Source: Marinosulfonomonas sp. (GTDB lineage: Bacteria > Pseudomonadota > Alphaproteobacteria > Rhodobacterales > Rhodobacteraceae). Taken from it: a DNA stretch of 42,362 bases. Positions 29,953 through 37,903 of the stretch are shown here, piece by piece. The translations under genes were made by a program, and so were the position numbers. The notes under the pieces are model-generated. The model was not told where the DNA came from and searched no databases. It worked only from the letters and a program-made list of their open reading frames with translations. Each line of letters starts with the position of its first letter. The first letter of the stretch is position 1. The stretch is from the NCBI GenBank assembly GCA_015488685.1, contig WFNH01000004.1:1-42362 (forward strand). The letters are read 5' to 3'.

Positions 29953-29990
29953 CGTGAAATATCAGCGCACCCCCTTGAAAAACATAATCG

Positions 29991-30019
29991 TTGACCCGTG
30001 CGTCAAAACGCCGTAGGTT
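29991..30019 (+). promoter_or_regulatory. Sigma-70-like promoter of the candidate small RNA
   Basis: TTGACC (29991-29996) and TAGGTT (30014-30019) are separated by exactly 17 bases. TTGAC at -35 and a TA-initial, T-final -10 are good for alphaproteobacteria. A start near 30026 is predicted. Confidence 0.5.
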
Positions 30020-30025
30020 GATTCC

Positions 30026-30097
30026 AATGAAGTCGGCCAGTCCGATGGGGAGCTAAAGCTATAGGAAAAGGGTTCGGTATGCGGACCCTTTTCTTTT
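30026..30097 (+). ncRNA. Candidate small RNA or leader transcript
   Basis: A transcript of about 70 bases is predicted between the promoter at 29991-30019 and the terminator at 30065-30097. It includes a nine-codon frame, MKSASPMGS (30027-30056), that would be almost leaderless; whether it is translated is unknown. Because the IalB-like gene starts 110 bases after the terminator, this could instead be an attenuated leader of that gene. No known RNA family was recognised. Confidence 0.4.
30065..30097 (+). terminator. Intrinsic terminator ending the candidate small RNA
   Basis: A perfect 9-bp stem (GAAAAGGGT with ACCCTTTTC), 11-base loop, followed by TTTT after the stem. The reverse strand lacks a good T-run, so it is directional. 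Confidence 0.75.
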
Positions 30098-30206
30098 GGC
30101 CATGTCAAGGCGGCAAAAAATGGCCTTCTGACATTGATTACACGTAAATCTGACCTGACACTTCCGCTTTGGCATGTTAGACGACAACAGACATGACATA
30201 GACAAT

Positions 30207-30908
30207 ATGGAAAAACACATGCCAGATTTTCTGAAACTGATTTCGCTGACCGCTTTTATTGCACTGGGCAGCAGCACATACGCACAAGAAACGACAACAC
30301 CAAAGCCCGAAGGCGAAACAGCCGCGCCAGCGACCGAAGCAACACCGACACCCGAAACACCTGCGACAGAAACCCCGGCAGCCGGGGATCAAACAAACAA
30401 TGACCCGTTGCCCCTGAATATGGGCGAGGAAGTTGCTGACGAACATGGCCCCGGCACAACATATGTGCTAAACAGGTTCGATGCATGGGAACTGCGCTGC
30501 GTTCGGGTCGAGGAAGGCCAGAAAGAGCCATGCCACCTGTTTCAGCTTATGAAAGATGCCAAAGGTGTTCCGATTGCAGAAATGAACATCATTGCCTTGC
30601 CCGCAGGTCAACAGGCCGCAGCCGGCGCGACGATTGTCACCCCTCTGGAAACCCTGCTGACCAAGCAGCTGACACTCGAAATTGATGGCGGCGCCAAAAA
30701 ACGCTATCCTTTCACTTGGTGTGGCGCTGTCGGGTGCTATTCGCGGGTTGGCTTTACCAATGGTGATGTCGCTGCATTCAAGCGCGGAGCCAATGCAACG
30801 CTGACCATCGTGCCGGTTTTTGCCCCGGATGAAACGATATCTGTTTCCCTTTCGCTTGCTGGCTTTACTGCCGGTTACAAGGCGCTGCAGGATACCCTGC
30901 ACAAATAG
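30207..30908 (+). CDS. Invasion-associated locus B (IalB) family exported protein
   Basis: From ATG 30207 the protein is 233 aa: a signal peptide (ending STYAQ), a Thr/Pro/Glu/Ala-rich linker of about 50 residues, and an IalB domain. The domain has the WELRCVRVEEGQKEPCHLFQ start, PLETLLTKQLTLEIDGG, and FTWCGAVGCYSRVGF, with paired cysteines. Family members are periplasmic or surface proteins of unknown biochemical role; the name comes from Bartonella. ATG 30174 and 30219 are alternative starts, and none has a strong ribosome site. Confidence 0.88.
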   Translation: MEKHMPDFLKLISLTAFIALGSSTYAQETTTPKPEGETAAPATEATPTPETPATETPAAGDQTNNDPLPLNMGEEVADEHGPGTTYVLNRFDAWELRCVRVEEGQKEPCHLFQLMKDAKGVPIAEMNIIALPAGQQAAAGATIVTPLETLLTKQLTLEIDGGAKKRYPFTWCGAVGCYSRVGFTNGDVAAFKRGANATLTIVPVFAPDETISVSLSLAGFTAGYKALQDTLHK

Positions 30909-30930
30909 TTGATAATCGCGATAACTTATA

Positions 30931-30963
30931 AAAACGCCACCTGTATTTCATGTGGCGTTTTTT
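30931..30963. terminator. Bidirectional terminator between the IalB-like gene and lpxD
   Basis: The stem AAAACGCCAC (30931-30940) pairs with GTGGCGTTTT (30952-30961) and is flanked by T-runs on both strands. It lies between convergent genes and can serve both. Confidence 0.88.
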
Positions 30964-30989
30964 ATTTCCACCATGGTTCGGCAAGCCGA

Positions 30990-32078
30990 TTACTTTTTGC
31001 GGCTTTGCTTCAGGATTTCTTTTAATTCGGCGACCTGTCTGGCAAGCCGTGGCAATCGGCGCAGGGCCTTTTGCATATCAATGTGGGTTTCCATTTTCAC
31101 GGCAGGTGATCCCAGTAATATCCTACCGGCCGGGGCGTTGGTGAAAATCTTGGTCGCGCCACCGGCCACCACATCGTCACCTACAAATATATTATCCGAA
31201 ACCCCGCATTGCCCCGCCATCACCACGCGGTTACCGATACGCGATGATCCGGCGATGCCGACCTGACCGCACAGCAGGCAATCCTCGCCCACCTGCACGT
31301 TGTGGCCGATGTGCACCTGATTATCCAGTTTGGTGCCGCGCCCGATGGTTGTGGCGCGGATCGTGCCCCTGTCGATCGTTACATTGGCGCCGGTTTCCAC
31401 GTCATTGCCGATTTCAACCGTGCCCAGCGAATGGATACGGGTCCAGCTTTGGGCGCGGGCCTGAACGTCCTTGCCCAGCTTTTCGCGGGCCTGTTCCACG
31501 GTAGATTTTTCCGGTGTCACAAAGGAAAACCCGTCCGAGCCGATCACCCCGCCCGGCTGGGCGATAAAGCGATCCCCGATCACCACCCGCGCGCCGATTT
31601 TCACACCTTGTAACAACAGGGCATTATCGCCAATCCGCGCGCCCTCGGCCACGCTGACATGGCTGGCAATCCGCGCACGCGCGCCAATCACTGCCCTGCG
31701 CCCGATCACAACAAAGGGTCCAATCGCGGCCCCTTCACCAATCACGGCTTTGGGGTGGATCACGGCTGTTGCATGGATACCTGCTTCAATTTCCGGCCCC
31801 GCATCCAGCAGCGCCGTTAACCCGGACATAGCATAGCGCGGGCGCGGCACGAAAATGGCGGCCTTCAGCCCCAGCGCCTGCCAGTCCGCCCCGTCCCACA
31901 GAACAGCCGCCCGTGCCTGTCCCTGTGCCAAACCATCCGCATATTTCGGGTCCATCGCCAGCGCCAGATCCCCTGCCCCCGCCGTTGCCGGTTCAGCGGC
32001 ACCGTTGATCACGACGTCAACAGCGCCGACGGCTTTCGCCCCCAGCGCTGTTGCTATTTCTGAAACTGTATAGCCCAT
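30990..32078 (-). CDS. lpxD: UDP-3-O-acylglucosamine N-acyltransferase LpxD
   Basis: LpxD adds the second 3-hydroxyacyl chain, N-linked, in lipid A synthesis. The protein (362 aa from ATG 32078) has an N-terminal uridine-binding domain, a long left-handed beta helix of hexapeptide repeats (from about [20 protein letters not shown]), the GSDGFSF loop, catalytic His259 in [11 protein letters not shown], and a C-terminal helix ([17 protein letters not shown]). ATG 32096 is open six codons upstream. It stands apart from the other lpx genes, 22 kb away, and next to a peptidoglycan-modifying enzyme. Confidence 0.95.
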   Translation of the reverse strand: MGYTVSEIATALGAKAVGAVDVVINGAAEPATAGAGDLALAMDPKYADGLAQGQARAAVLWDGADWQALGLKAAIFVPRPRYAMSGLTALLDAGPEIEAGIHATAVIHPKAVIGEGAAIGPFVVIGRRAVIGARARIASHVSVAEGARIGDNALLLQGVKIGARVVIGDRFIAQPGGVIGSDGFSFVTPEKSTVEQAREKLGKDVQARAQSWTRIHSLGTVEIGNDVETGANVTIDRGTIRATTIGRGTKLDNQVHIGHNVQVGEDCLLCGQVGIAGSSRIGNRVVMAGQCGVSDNIFVGDDVVAGGATKIFTNAPAGRILLGSPAVKMETHIDMQKALRRLPRLARQVAELKEILKQSRKK

Positions 32079-32111
32079 GTCCGGTCCCCAACGCATTTGT
32101 CGGGAACAGAT

Positions 32112-33728
32112 TTAACCCCGAACGGCGCGCAGCACCACCCCGGCTTTGCTAAGGGCGTTGAAAATCTTGGCGTCACGTCCGTAAACATCGCGACGATATT
32201 CCATTCCCCCCTTCGGCTTGGTGATGGCAGTGCGGTAAATCAGATGCACCGGCACAGGCGTTTTCAAATCAACCTTGGTCTCCCGACCTGTCTTCAGGAT
32301 CGCCTGAAAGTATTCTTTCGGGTTCGGCACCTGCTTGGCCAACAGTGCATAGGCAAAGTCGAACGGCTGCTGCAACCGGATACACCCGTGGCTGAACGCC
32401 CGCACATTGCGGTTGAACAGGTTCTTCGATGGCGTGTCATGCAGGTAAATGTTATATTTGTTCGGGAACATAAACTTTACCAGCCCCAACGCATTGCCCC
32501 GGCTGGGGGGCTGTTTCAGGTTAAACGGAAAGGTTTTCTCGTTGTATTGCGAGAAATCAACCGCGCCCCGGTTCACAGTGCGCCCGCGTGAATCTACCAG
32601 ACGCAAATACCCAACCGCATTAGGATTGCGTTTCAGCAGCGGCAGATATTCCTTGATCGCGATCGAGCGCGGAACATTCCATGTCGGATTGACGATCATG
32701 AATTCCATCACATCCGAGAATTCCGGCGTGCGACGATCCCCTTCATTTTTTCCCACAACCGATCGGGTCACGAATGTTACCTTGTTGTTGTCGATAATTT
32801 TCGCGGTGAAATCAGTCAGGTTCACCAGAATATGGCGCTTTCCGCGCGGCTGGTTGAACCAGCGTTCCCGCTCTAGCGCGACAATGATTGAGCGCAGGCG
32901 ATATTCGGCCGGCTTGTTAATTTCGGCCATCGTTGCCTTACCCGCAACCCCGTCTGTGGGCAGCCCGTGGTCCCGCTGGAACAACTGGACCGCCTTTTGT
33001 ATTTTGGCGTCATAGGTTTGTGTTGAGGACCGCTTCAGATACCCCATTGCCGTCAAACGGTTCCGCAACGCAACAACGCTTGCGCCACTCGCACCCGGCT
33101 TAAGGGTTGCAGCCCCCACCTTGGGGCCATACCCCCCCCGTCCCAGCTGCTTTTCAAGTTTCAGCTTTTCTTTCATTAAACGCAGATATTCGGGCGTTCT
33201 GGGGGCCAATTTCTTGAAAAACCCGCCTGGTGAACTTTTGGCAAAAGCCTGCAGTGTTTGCAGCCGGTCATAGTGAACCACCTGACGCACCATACCACTA
33301 TCGATTTTTCGCGGGTTTAATACCCCCGAGCGCAGATCGTTTGCATATTGCAAAAACAAGCGGCTCATCTCGACTTCCATGCGGCCACGTTCGCGACCGG
33401 ATCTGGCAGCCTTCAAACGCGCACGCAATCCTTCTACATCATAGCGTTTCACCGGTAACCCGTGATCACCCGCCTTGGCAAGCGCGGCTAGAAAAGCCTT
33501 GCGACGTTGCCCGTCCCGGCCAATACGGCCGGTCCAAATCGATTTGTAATTTCGCGACTTATAGAATTCAGCCAAGGCATTGTCGTTCGCCGCCGCAGTC
33601 GCAACCGCCTGTTTGTAGGCCGTGACTTGTGCATTTGCGGTGTTGCCCGACAATACCAATGACAAAACAACGGCCAGAGCCGCAACAAACCTGTACCCAA
33701 AACGCATTTGAAATAGCGCGTTATACAT
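32112..33728 (-). CDS. L,D-transpeptidase (YcbB type) with peptidoglycan-binding domain
   Basis: The enzyme makes 3-3 cross-links or attaches proteins to peptidoglycan. The 538-aa protein has a signal peptide (cleavage near NTANAQ, residue 34), a long N-terminal helical region, a peptidoglycan-binding type 1 domain (about 208-272, SVVALRNRLTAMGY, AVQLFQRDHGLPTDG), and a YkuD catalytic domain with His430, His447 and nucleophile Cys449 (FSHGCIRL). ATG 33707 (residue 8) would give a more usual signal peptide. It is divergent from the Tat-exported DUF882 gene. Confidence 0.93.
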   Translation of the reverse strand: MYNALFQMRFGYRFVAALAVVLSLVLSGNTANAQVTAYKQAVATAAANDNALAEFYKSRNYKSIWTGRIGRDGQRRKAFLAALAKAGDHGLPVKRYDVEGLRARLKAARSGRERGRMEVEMSRLFLQYANDLRSGVLNPRKIDSGMVRQVVHYDRLQTLQAFAKSSPGGFFKKLAPRTPEYLRLMKEKLKLEKQLGRGGYGPKVGAATLKPGASGASVVALRNRLTAMGYLKRSSTQTYDAKIQKAVQLFQRDHGLPTDGVAGKATMAEINKPAEYRLRSIIVALERERWFNQPRGKRHILVNLTDFTAKIIDNNKVTFVTRSVVGKNEGDRRTPEFSDVMEFMIVNPTWNVPRSIAIKEYLPLLKRNPNAVGYLRLVDSRGRTVNRGAVDFSQYNEKTFPFNLKQPPSRGNALGLVKFMFPNKYNIYLHDTPSKNLFNRNVRAFSHGCIRLQQPFDFAYALLAKQVPNPKEYFQAILKTGRETKVDLKTPVPVHLIYRTAITKPKGGMEYRRDVYGRDAKIFNALSKAGVVLRAVRG

Positions 33729-34047
33729 CTTGTACCCCTAAACGTTTATTCCCATGAATTGCAATGACGCAGATAATCGTTAATTATCAAGCCAAGTCCA
33801 TTCACATTCGCATCATTTTGCCACAAAAAATCAAGTGGACGCAATAATACACCCAAGTTTCAGCGTAAATACAACAGATCAGGGATTTCAGCAATATTTT
33901 GCCGATTTTACTGGTTTTCAATAAAAATGCGCAAAGATCGCTTGGCGGTTGATTCGAGATGTGCAATAAGAACCCAACATCTGGGGATGTATGGGCAAAA
34001 GTTTGTTTTCAAAACAAGCATATGGCTACGGGACAGGCGAAAAGACA
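33729..34047. other. AT-rich divergent intergenic region
   Basis: This 319-bp gap separates the L,D-transpeptidase from the DUF882 gene and must hold both promoters. A perfect inverted repeat GATAAT-CGTTA-ATTATC is at 33772-33788, 44 bases from the transpeptidase start; a regulator may bind there. No coding frame of interest was found; the first 57 bases of an open frame from ATG 33991 are probably non-coding leader. Confidence 0.4.
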
Positions 34048-34632
34048 ATGACGGACATGATGACTTCGGGTACTAAAAAATCCTTGATGACCAGACGTGG
34101 TGTTTTGCGTGCTTTCGCCGCAACGACAATTGTTGCGGCACCGACATATGCAAATGCTGCGGGTTTCCTGCGCGGGGCCGGCGATATCCGCCGTCTGCGC
34201 ATGTATTCCGGCCGCACCGGCGAGCATCTGGATACGATCTATTGGATCGAAGGCAAATACATCAAAGACGCCATCAAGGAAATCAACTACTTCATGCGCG
34301 ACTGGCGCGAAGACGCGGTCAAAAACATGGACATCCGCAATTTCGATATTATTACCGCTGCGCACACGCTTCTGGATACAACAGAGCCTTATCTATTGCT
34401 GTCCGGCTATCGGACCCCGAAAACAAACGCTATGTTGCGGTCCCGTTCACGCGGTGTTGCGAAAAATTCGCTGCATATGAAGGGTCAGGCAAACGACGTG
34501 CGCCTGAAGACACGGACCGTCAGCCAGATTTACAAAGCAGGCATGTCCTGTGGTGCTGGCGGCGTTGGCAAATACTCGCGCTCCAACTTTGTGCATATGG
34601 ATTGCGGCGCAGTTCGCACATGGGGCAGCTAA
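34048..34632 (+). CDS. DUF882 (YcbK-like) Tat-exported peptidase M15-fold protein
   Basis: The DUF882 family resembles the peptidoglycan-cleaving M15 peptidases. From ATG 34048 it is 194 aa: a twin-arginine signal (TRRGVLRAFAATTIVAAP), the MYSGRTGEHLDTIYW region, LLLSGYRTPKTNAML, the zinc motif SLHMKGQANDV, and FVHMDCG, giving the His/Asp/His metal set. ATG 33991 is an alternative start with an unlikely leader. It faces an L,D-transpeptidase, supporting a shared cell-wall role. The substrate is not established. Confidence 0.88.
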   Translation: MTDMMTSGTKKSLMTRRGVLRAFAATTIVAAPTYANAAGFLRGAGDIRRLRMYSGRTGEHLDTIYWIEGKYIKDAIKEINYFMRDWREDAVKNMDIRNFDIITAAHTLLDTTEPYLLLSGYRTPKTNAMLRSRSRGVAKNSLHMKGQANDVRLKTRTVSQIYKAGMSCGAGGVGKYSRSNFVHMDCGAVRTWGS

Positions 34633-34848
34633 GGCGCAAGGCGCGGCACTACTACCTGAATTGAATCAAGATGCCGGTCCCGTATTGGTGGGAAACCTGT
34701 GCGGCTGTTTTGTTGCAGTGTCTTTGCATTCAGGACATGTCTCCATTCCGGTCAAACATTGCCTATCCTGTTCTTTTCGCTTGCAAACCTGTTGGACAGG
34801 CAGAATAAGCACAGCCAATTTGTTTAACGAGGGACAGCAGTAGCTGGT

Positions 34849-36885
34849 ATGCAATACAGGCGGGAAATCGACGGCTTACGTGCGATTGCGGTTTTACCCG
34901 TCATTATGTTCCATGCTGGTATCACCGCCTTTCGCGGCGGCTATGTTGGCGTCGATGTATTCTTTGTCATTTCCGGCTATCTGATAACCGGTATTATCCT
35001 CGAGGATCTAAAACAAGGCCGGTTTTCGATACTACGGTTTTACGAGCGACGGGCGCGGCGCATTCTACCTGCGCTTTTTCTGATTATCCTTGCCTGTATC
35101 CCCTTTGCCTAGATGTGGATGCCCCCCCCCAACACTACAAGGATTTTTCGCAAAGTGTGGTTGCGGTATCCGTATTTGCCTCCAATATTCTGTTCTATCG
35201 CGAAGGTGGTTACTTTGAACTGGCTGCAAATGAAAAGCCGCTTTTGCATACCTGGAGCCTGGCGGTAGAAGAACAATATTATCTGATCTTTCCGATCCTG
35301 CTGTTTATTCTTTGGCGGTACGGGCGCAATCGGGCATTCCTCGGCATTACCGTGCTTGCTCTTCTCAGTCTTGGCCTAAGCGAATGGGGATGGCGCACCC
35401 ATCCGATTGCCAATTTCTACCTTGCACCAACACGGGCCTGGGAGTTTTTGGCCGGATCAATTGTTGCCTTCCTAAACACCAACAAGCCTCGACAAGCGGG
35501 TAATTTCGCCGCCCTGCTGAGGTTCATCCTGATCCTGTTTTCCGTATTCTACTTTGATGAAAACACCCCCTACCCCTCAATCTATACCATGGTACCTGTC
35601 GGGGGAACGGTGCTGATCCTGTTATATGCAACAAAGGGCACATGGGTGGCACAGCTATTGTCATTGCGGGCGCTCACATCCATCGGCCTGATCAGTTATA
35701 GTGCCTATTTGTGGCACCAGCCCCTGTTCGCCTTTGCCCCTGCACCAGCCCCCCCAATGGGAAATGCTGACCCTTGCGGGGCTGTCCTTGCCCCTTGCCT
35801 ATCTTAGTTGGCGGTTTGTCGAACAACCGTTTCGCAAAGGCAACTTCGCCAAATCACTTTCCCAAGGCACCATCTTTATGCTTGCCGCAACCGCAGGCAG
35901 CGCCTTGATTGCGTTTGGTTTGTACGGGCATTTGAATAATGGCGTGCCTCAAAGATTGAATGACACAGCCCGTTATTATGCCAATTTCTCGCAAAGCACG
36001 AACCCCTATGAAACCTGCCTGCTCAAGATCGGAGATGATTACAGCACCCATCCCCGAACCGGATGTCAGGAATTCACCACCGGTGAGAAGATTGATGTCA
36101 TGTTTATCGGTGACAGCCATTCCCACGCGATTTCCTATCAGGCGCAACTGGCCTTGCAAAAGGAAAATATATCATCTTATTCAGTGGCTTATGTCGGATG
36201 CATTGGTCTGGAAGGATATTTCAGGGCCAATACTCCAGACAGTTTCCAGTGCAGCAAATATAATCAACACATGCTGGAATACGCCCGCAAGGCTGGCGTA
36301 AAAACACTGGTTATTACATCCCGTTTCACACTTTATTGGGACGGTGCAAGGTTTGACAACCATGAAGGCGGCGTCGAAAGCGGCAAAGGCGCCTATATCG
36401 ATCTGCTGGACCATCGCGATGAAAATGCTGGCCCCAATGATCCAGACCGCCGCGACAGGGTTTTACAATCCTACACCGAAAACATTCTGAAACTGGCCAA
36501 GGAATTCAATGTCGTTCTGGTCTATCCCATCCCCGAAGCAGGCTGGAATGTGCCCGAACTGGCCGTAAAAAGAATTCTGGTCGGTCACGAGCAGAATATT
36601 GACAATATATCCACCTCATATCAGGTTTTCAAACAGCGGAATGGGCCGGTCATTACGGCGTTCGATGCATTAGACAGCCCGAACCTGTTTCGGGTCAAAC
36701 CGCATGAATTGTTATGCAATACCTTTATTAAACAACGCTGCATCAACCTGATTGACGGTATTTCCTATTATTTTGACGATGATCACCTGTCACATGCCGG
36801 CGCCCGCCTGCTGGCACCCTATATTCTGGAACAGGTCCGGCGCGCCAGATCCAACGGAACGGTTACCTCAAAAATCAGCCAGTAA
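34849..36885 (+). pseudogene. Disrupted OafA/YrhL-type O-acyltransferase with SGNH domain
   Basis: An intact version would be about 678 aa: an acyltransferase-3 membrane domain (REIDGLRAIAVLPVIMFHAG, VDVFFVISGYLIT, RFYERRARRILPALF, HTWSLAVEEQYYL, SYSAYLWHQPLF, FVEQPFR) plus an extracytoplasmic SGNH hydrolase domain (FIGDSHSH, DDDHLSHAGARLL). Such proteins acylate surface polysaccharides. Three faults lie in it: a TAG at 35110-35112 where relatives have a Trp codon, a frame change in a nine-C tract (35122-35130), and another in a seven-C tract (35749-35755). Either seven or ten C in the first and six in the second restores the frame. It may be a true pseudogene, or the tracts may be misread. 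Confidence 0.85.
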
Positions 36886-37903
36886 CAAACCCGCGCTGGT
36901 CATCGCGCCCCATTGCAATCAGAATTGGCGTGTTTGACTGGCGTTTTTGAAACGCGGTTTTGCTGTCCATCCCCTCCCAGTCAATCGCGATCAGGGATTG
37001 GGCAATCGCCCCGCCCAATGTTGCCCCCGGCCCCGTCAGAATAAACACATCCGGCGCAAATTCGCGGGCGGCCACATGAATGGCGTGGGAAAAGTCATAA
37101 GTTTCGGTAACTTGCGCCCCAAGGGTGTAATCTCGCAAGGCCGCCGCATCCGTTGCATGGGGCCACCAGATCGCCCCGCGCCCGTCGATCAGCGGGGTTT
37201 TCGGGGTGCCAAACAGATCAGGCCCCAACCGCGCCCGCCCCTTGGCCGCAACCGGTTCCTGCAATGCAGTATGAAACGCCGCGTGATTGGGCAGGCGCAG
37301 CGGATAGCGGTCATAGGCGGGCACGGCGGCCTCGAACGCTTTCAGCCCCGCCTCATTGCCCGCCAGCACCAGCATTCCGCCCAGCCGGATCGACACTGCC
37401 AGCGTGGCCCCACCGCGCCCGTTAATATCCGCCACAAGCGCCAGCAATTCATCGCGATTGCCGGGGATTTCCTGCCAGTTGTCGTCCACAAACGGATAGA
37501 GCACCTGCCCGCCGATCAGATGTTCCTGCATCAGCGTGCCCATGGTGTTGACCACCTCAAACCCCGCCATCGGGGTAAGCGCCCCGCCCGCCGCCAATGC
37601 GATATACCAGCCCATCGAATTGCCGGTGACGGCGACAATATCGTAATCCGCCGAAATTGCCTGCGCGTCCAGCAAAGACGCAGCATAAATCAGCGGCGAG
37701 GCATTGTCCCCACGCGTATGCAGCCGTGCGGAAAACTTCACCGCCCCGTCCAGCGCCGAAACCGTTTCCTGCCCCTGTGCCGCACGATAGGCATCAAATT
37801 CGGCCAGCAAGGCAGGCGCACCAAAGTGCCGCGCGATATAGCCCAGTTCCGGCGCATTATAGGTGCCGCGTCCGGGGCAAATCAGAACCGCCGTTTTGCT
37901 CAT
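36875..37903 (-). CDS. FabD-like acyltransferase domain protein
   Basis: The 342-aa protein has the alpha/beta-hydrolase-like acyltransferase fold of malonyl-CoA:ACP transacylases. The N-terminal LICPGRGT, nucleophile Ser96 in VTGNSMGWY (GxSxG with Asn where FabD has His) and a candidate catalytic His207 (LPNHAAFHTAL) are seen. The C-terminal VFILTGPGATLGGAIAQ segment also fits. It is not in a fatty-acid operon. It overlaps the E1 gene upstream by four bases (ATGA), so the two probably act together. Substrate (malonyl or other acyl-CoA) is unknown. Confidence 0.82.
   Translation of the reverse strand: MSKTAVLICPGRGTYNAPELGYIARHFGAPALLAEFDAYRAAQGQETVSALDGAVKFSARLHTRGDNASPLIYAASLLDAQAISADYDIVAVTGNSMGWYIALAAGGALTPMAGFEVVNTMGTLMQEHLIGGQVLYPFVDDNWQEIPGNRDELLALVADINGRGGATLAVSIRLGGMLVLAGNEAGLKAFEAAVPAYDRYPLRLPNHAAFHTALQEPVAAKGRARLGPDLFGTPKTPLIDGRGAIWWPHATDAAALRDYTLGAQVTETYDFSHAIHVAAREFAPDVFILTGPGATLGGAIAQSLIAIDWEGMDSKTAFQKRQSNTPILIAMGRDDQRGFVTG

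Larger units (their letters stand above)
29784..30206. other. Non-coding region with two terminators and one promoter
   Basis: This 423-bp stretch between two divergent genes holds an intrinsic terminator (29924-29952), a sigma-70-like promoter (29991-30019) and a second terminator (30065-30097), all on the plus strand. No protein gene of credible length is seen. The first terminator has no recognisable gene before it. The 110 bases after the second terminator lead to the IalB-like gene. Confidence 0.6.
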
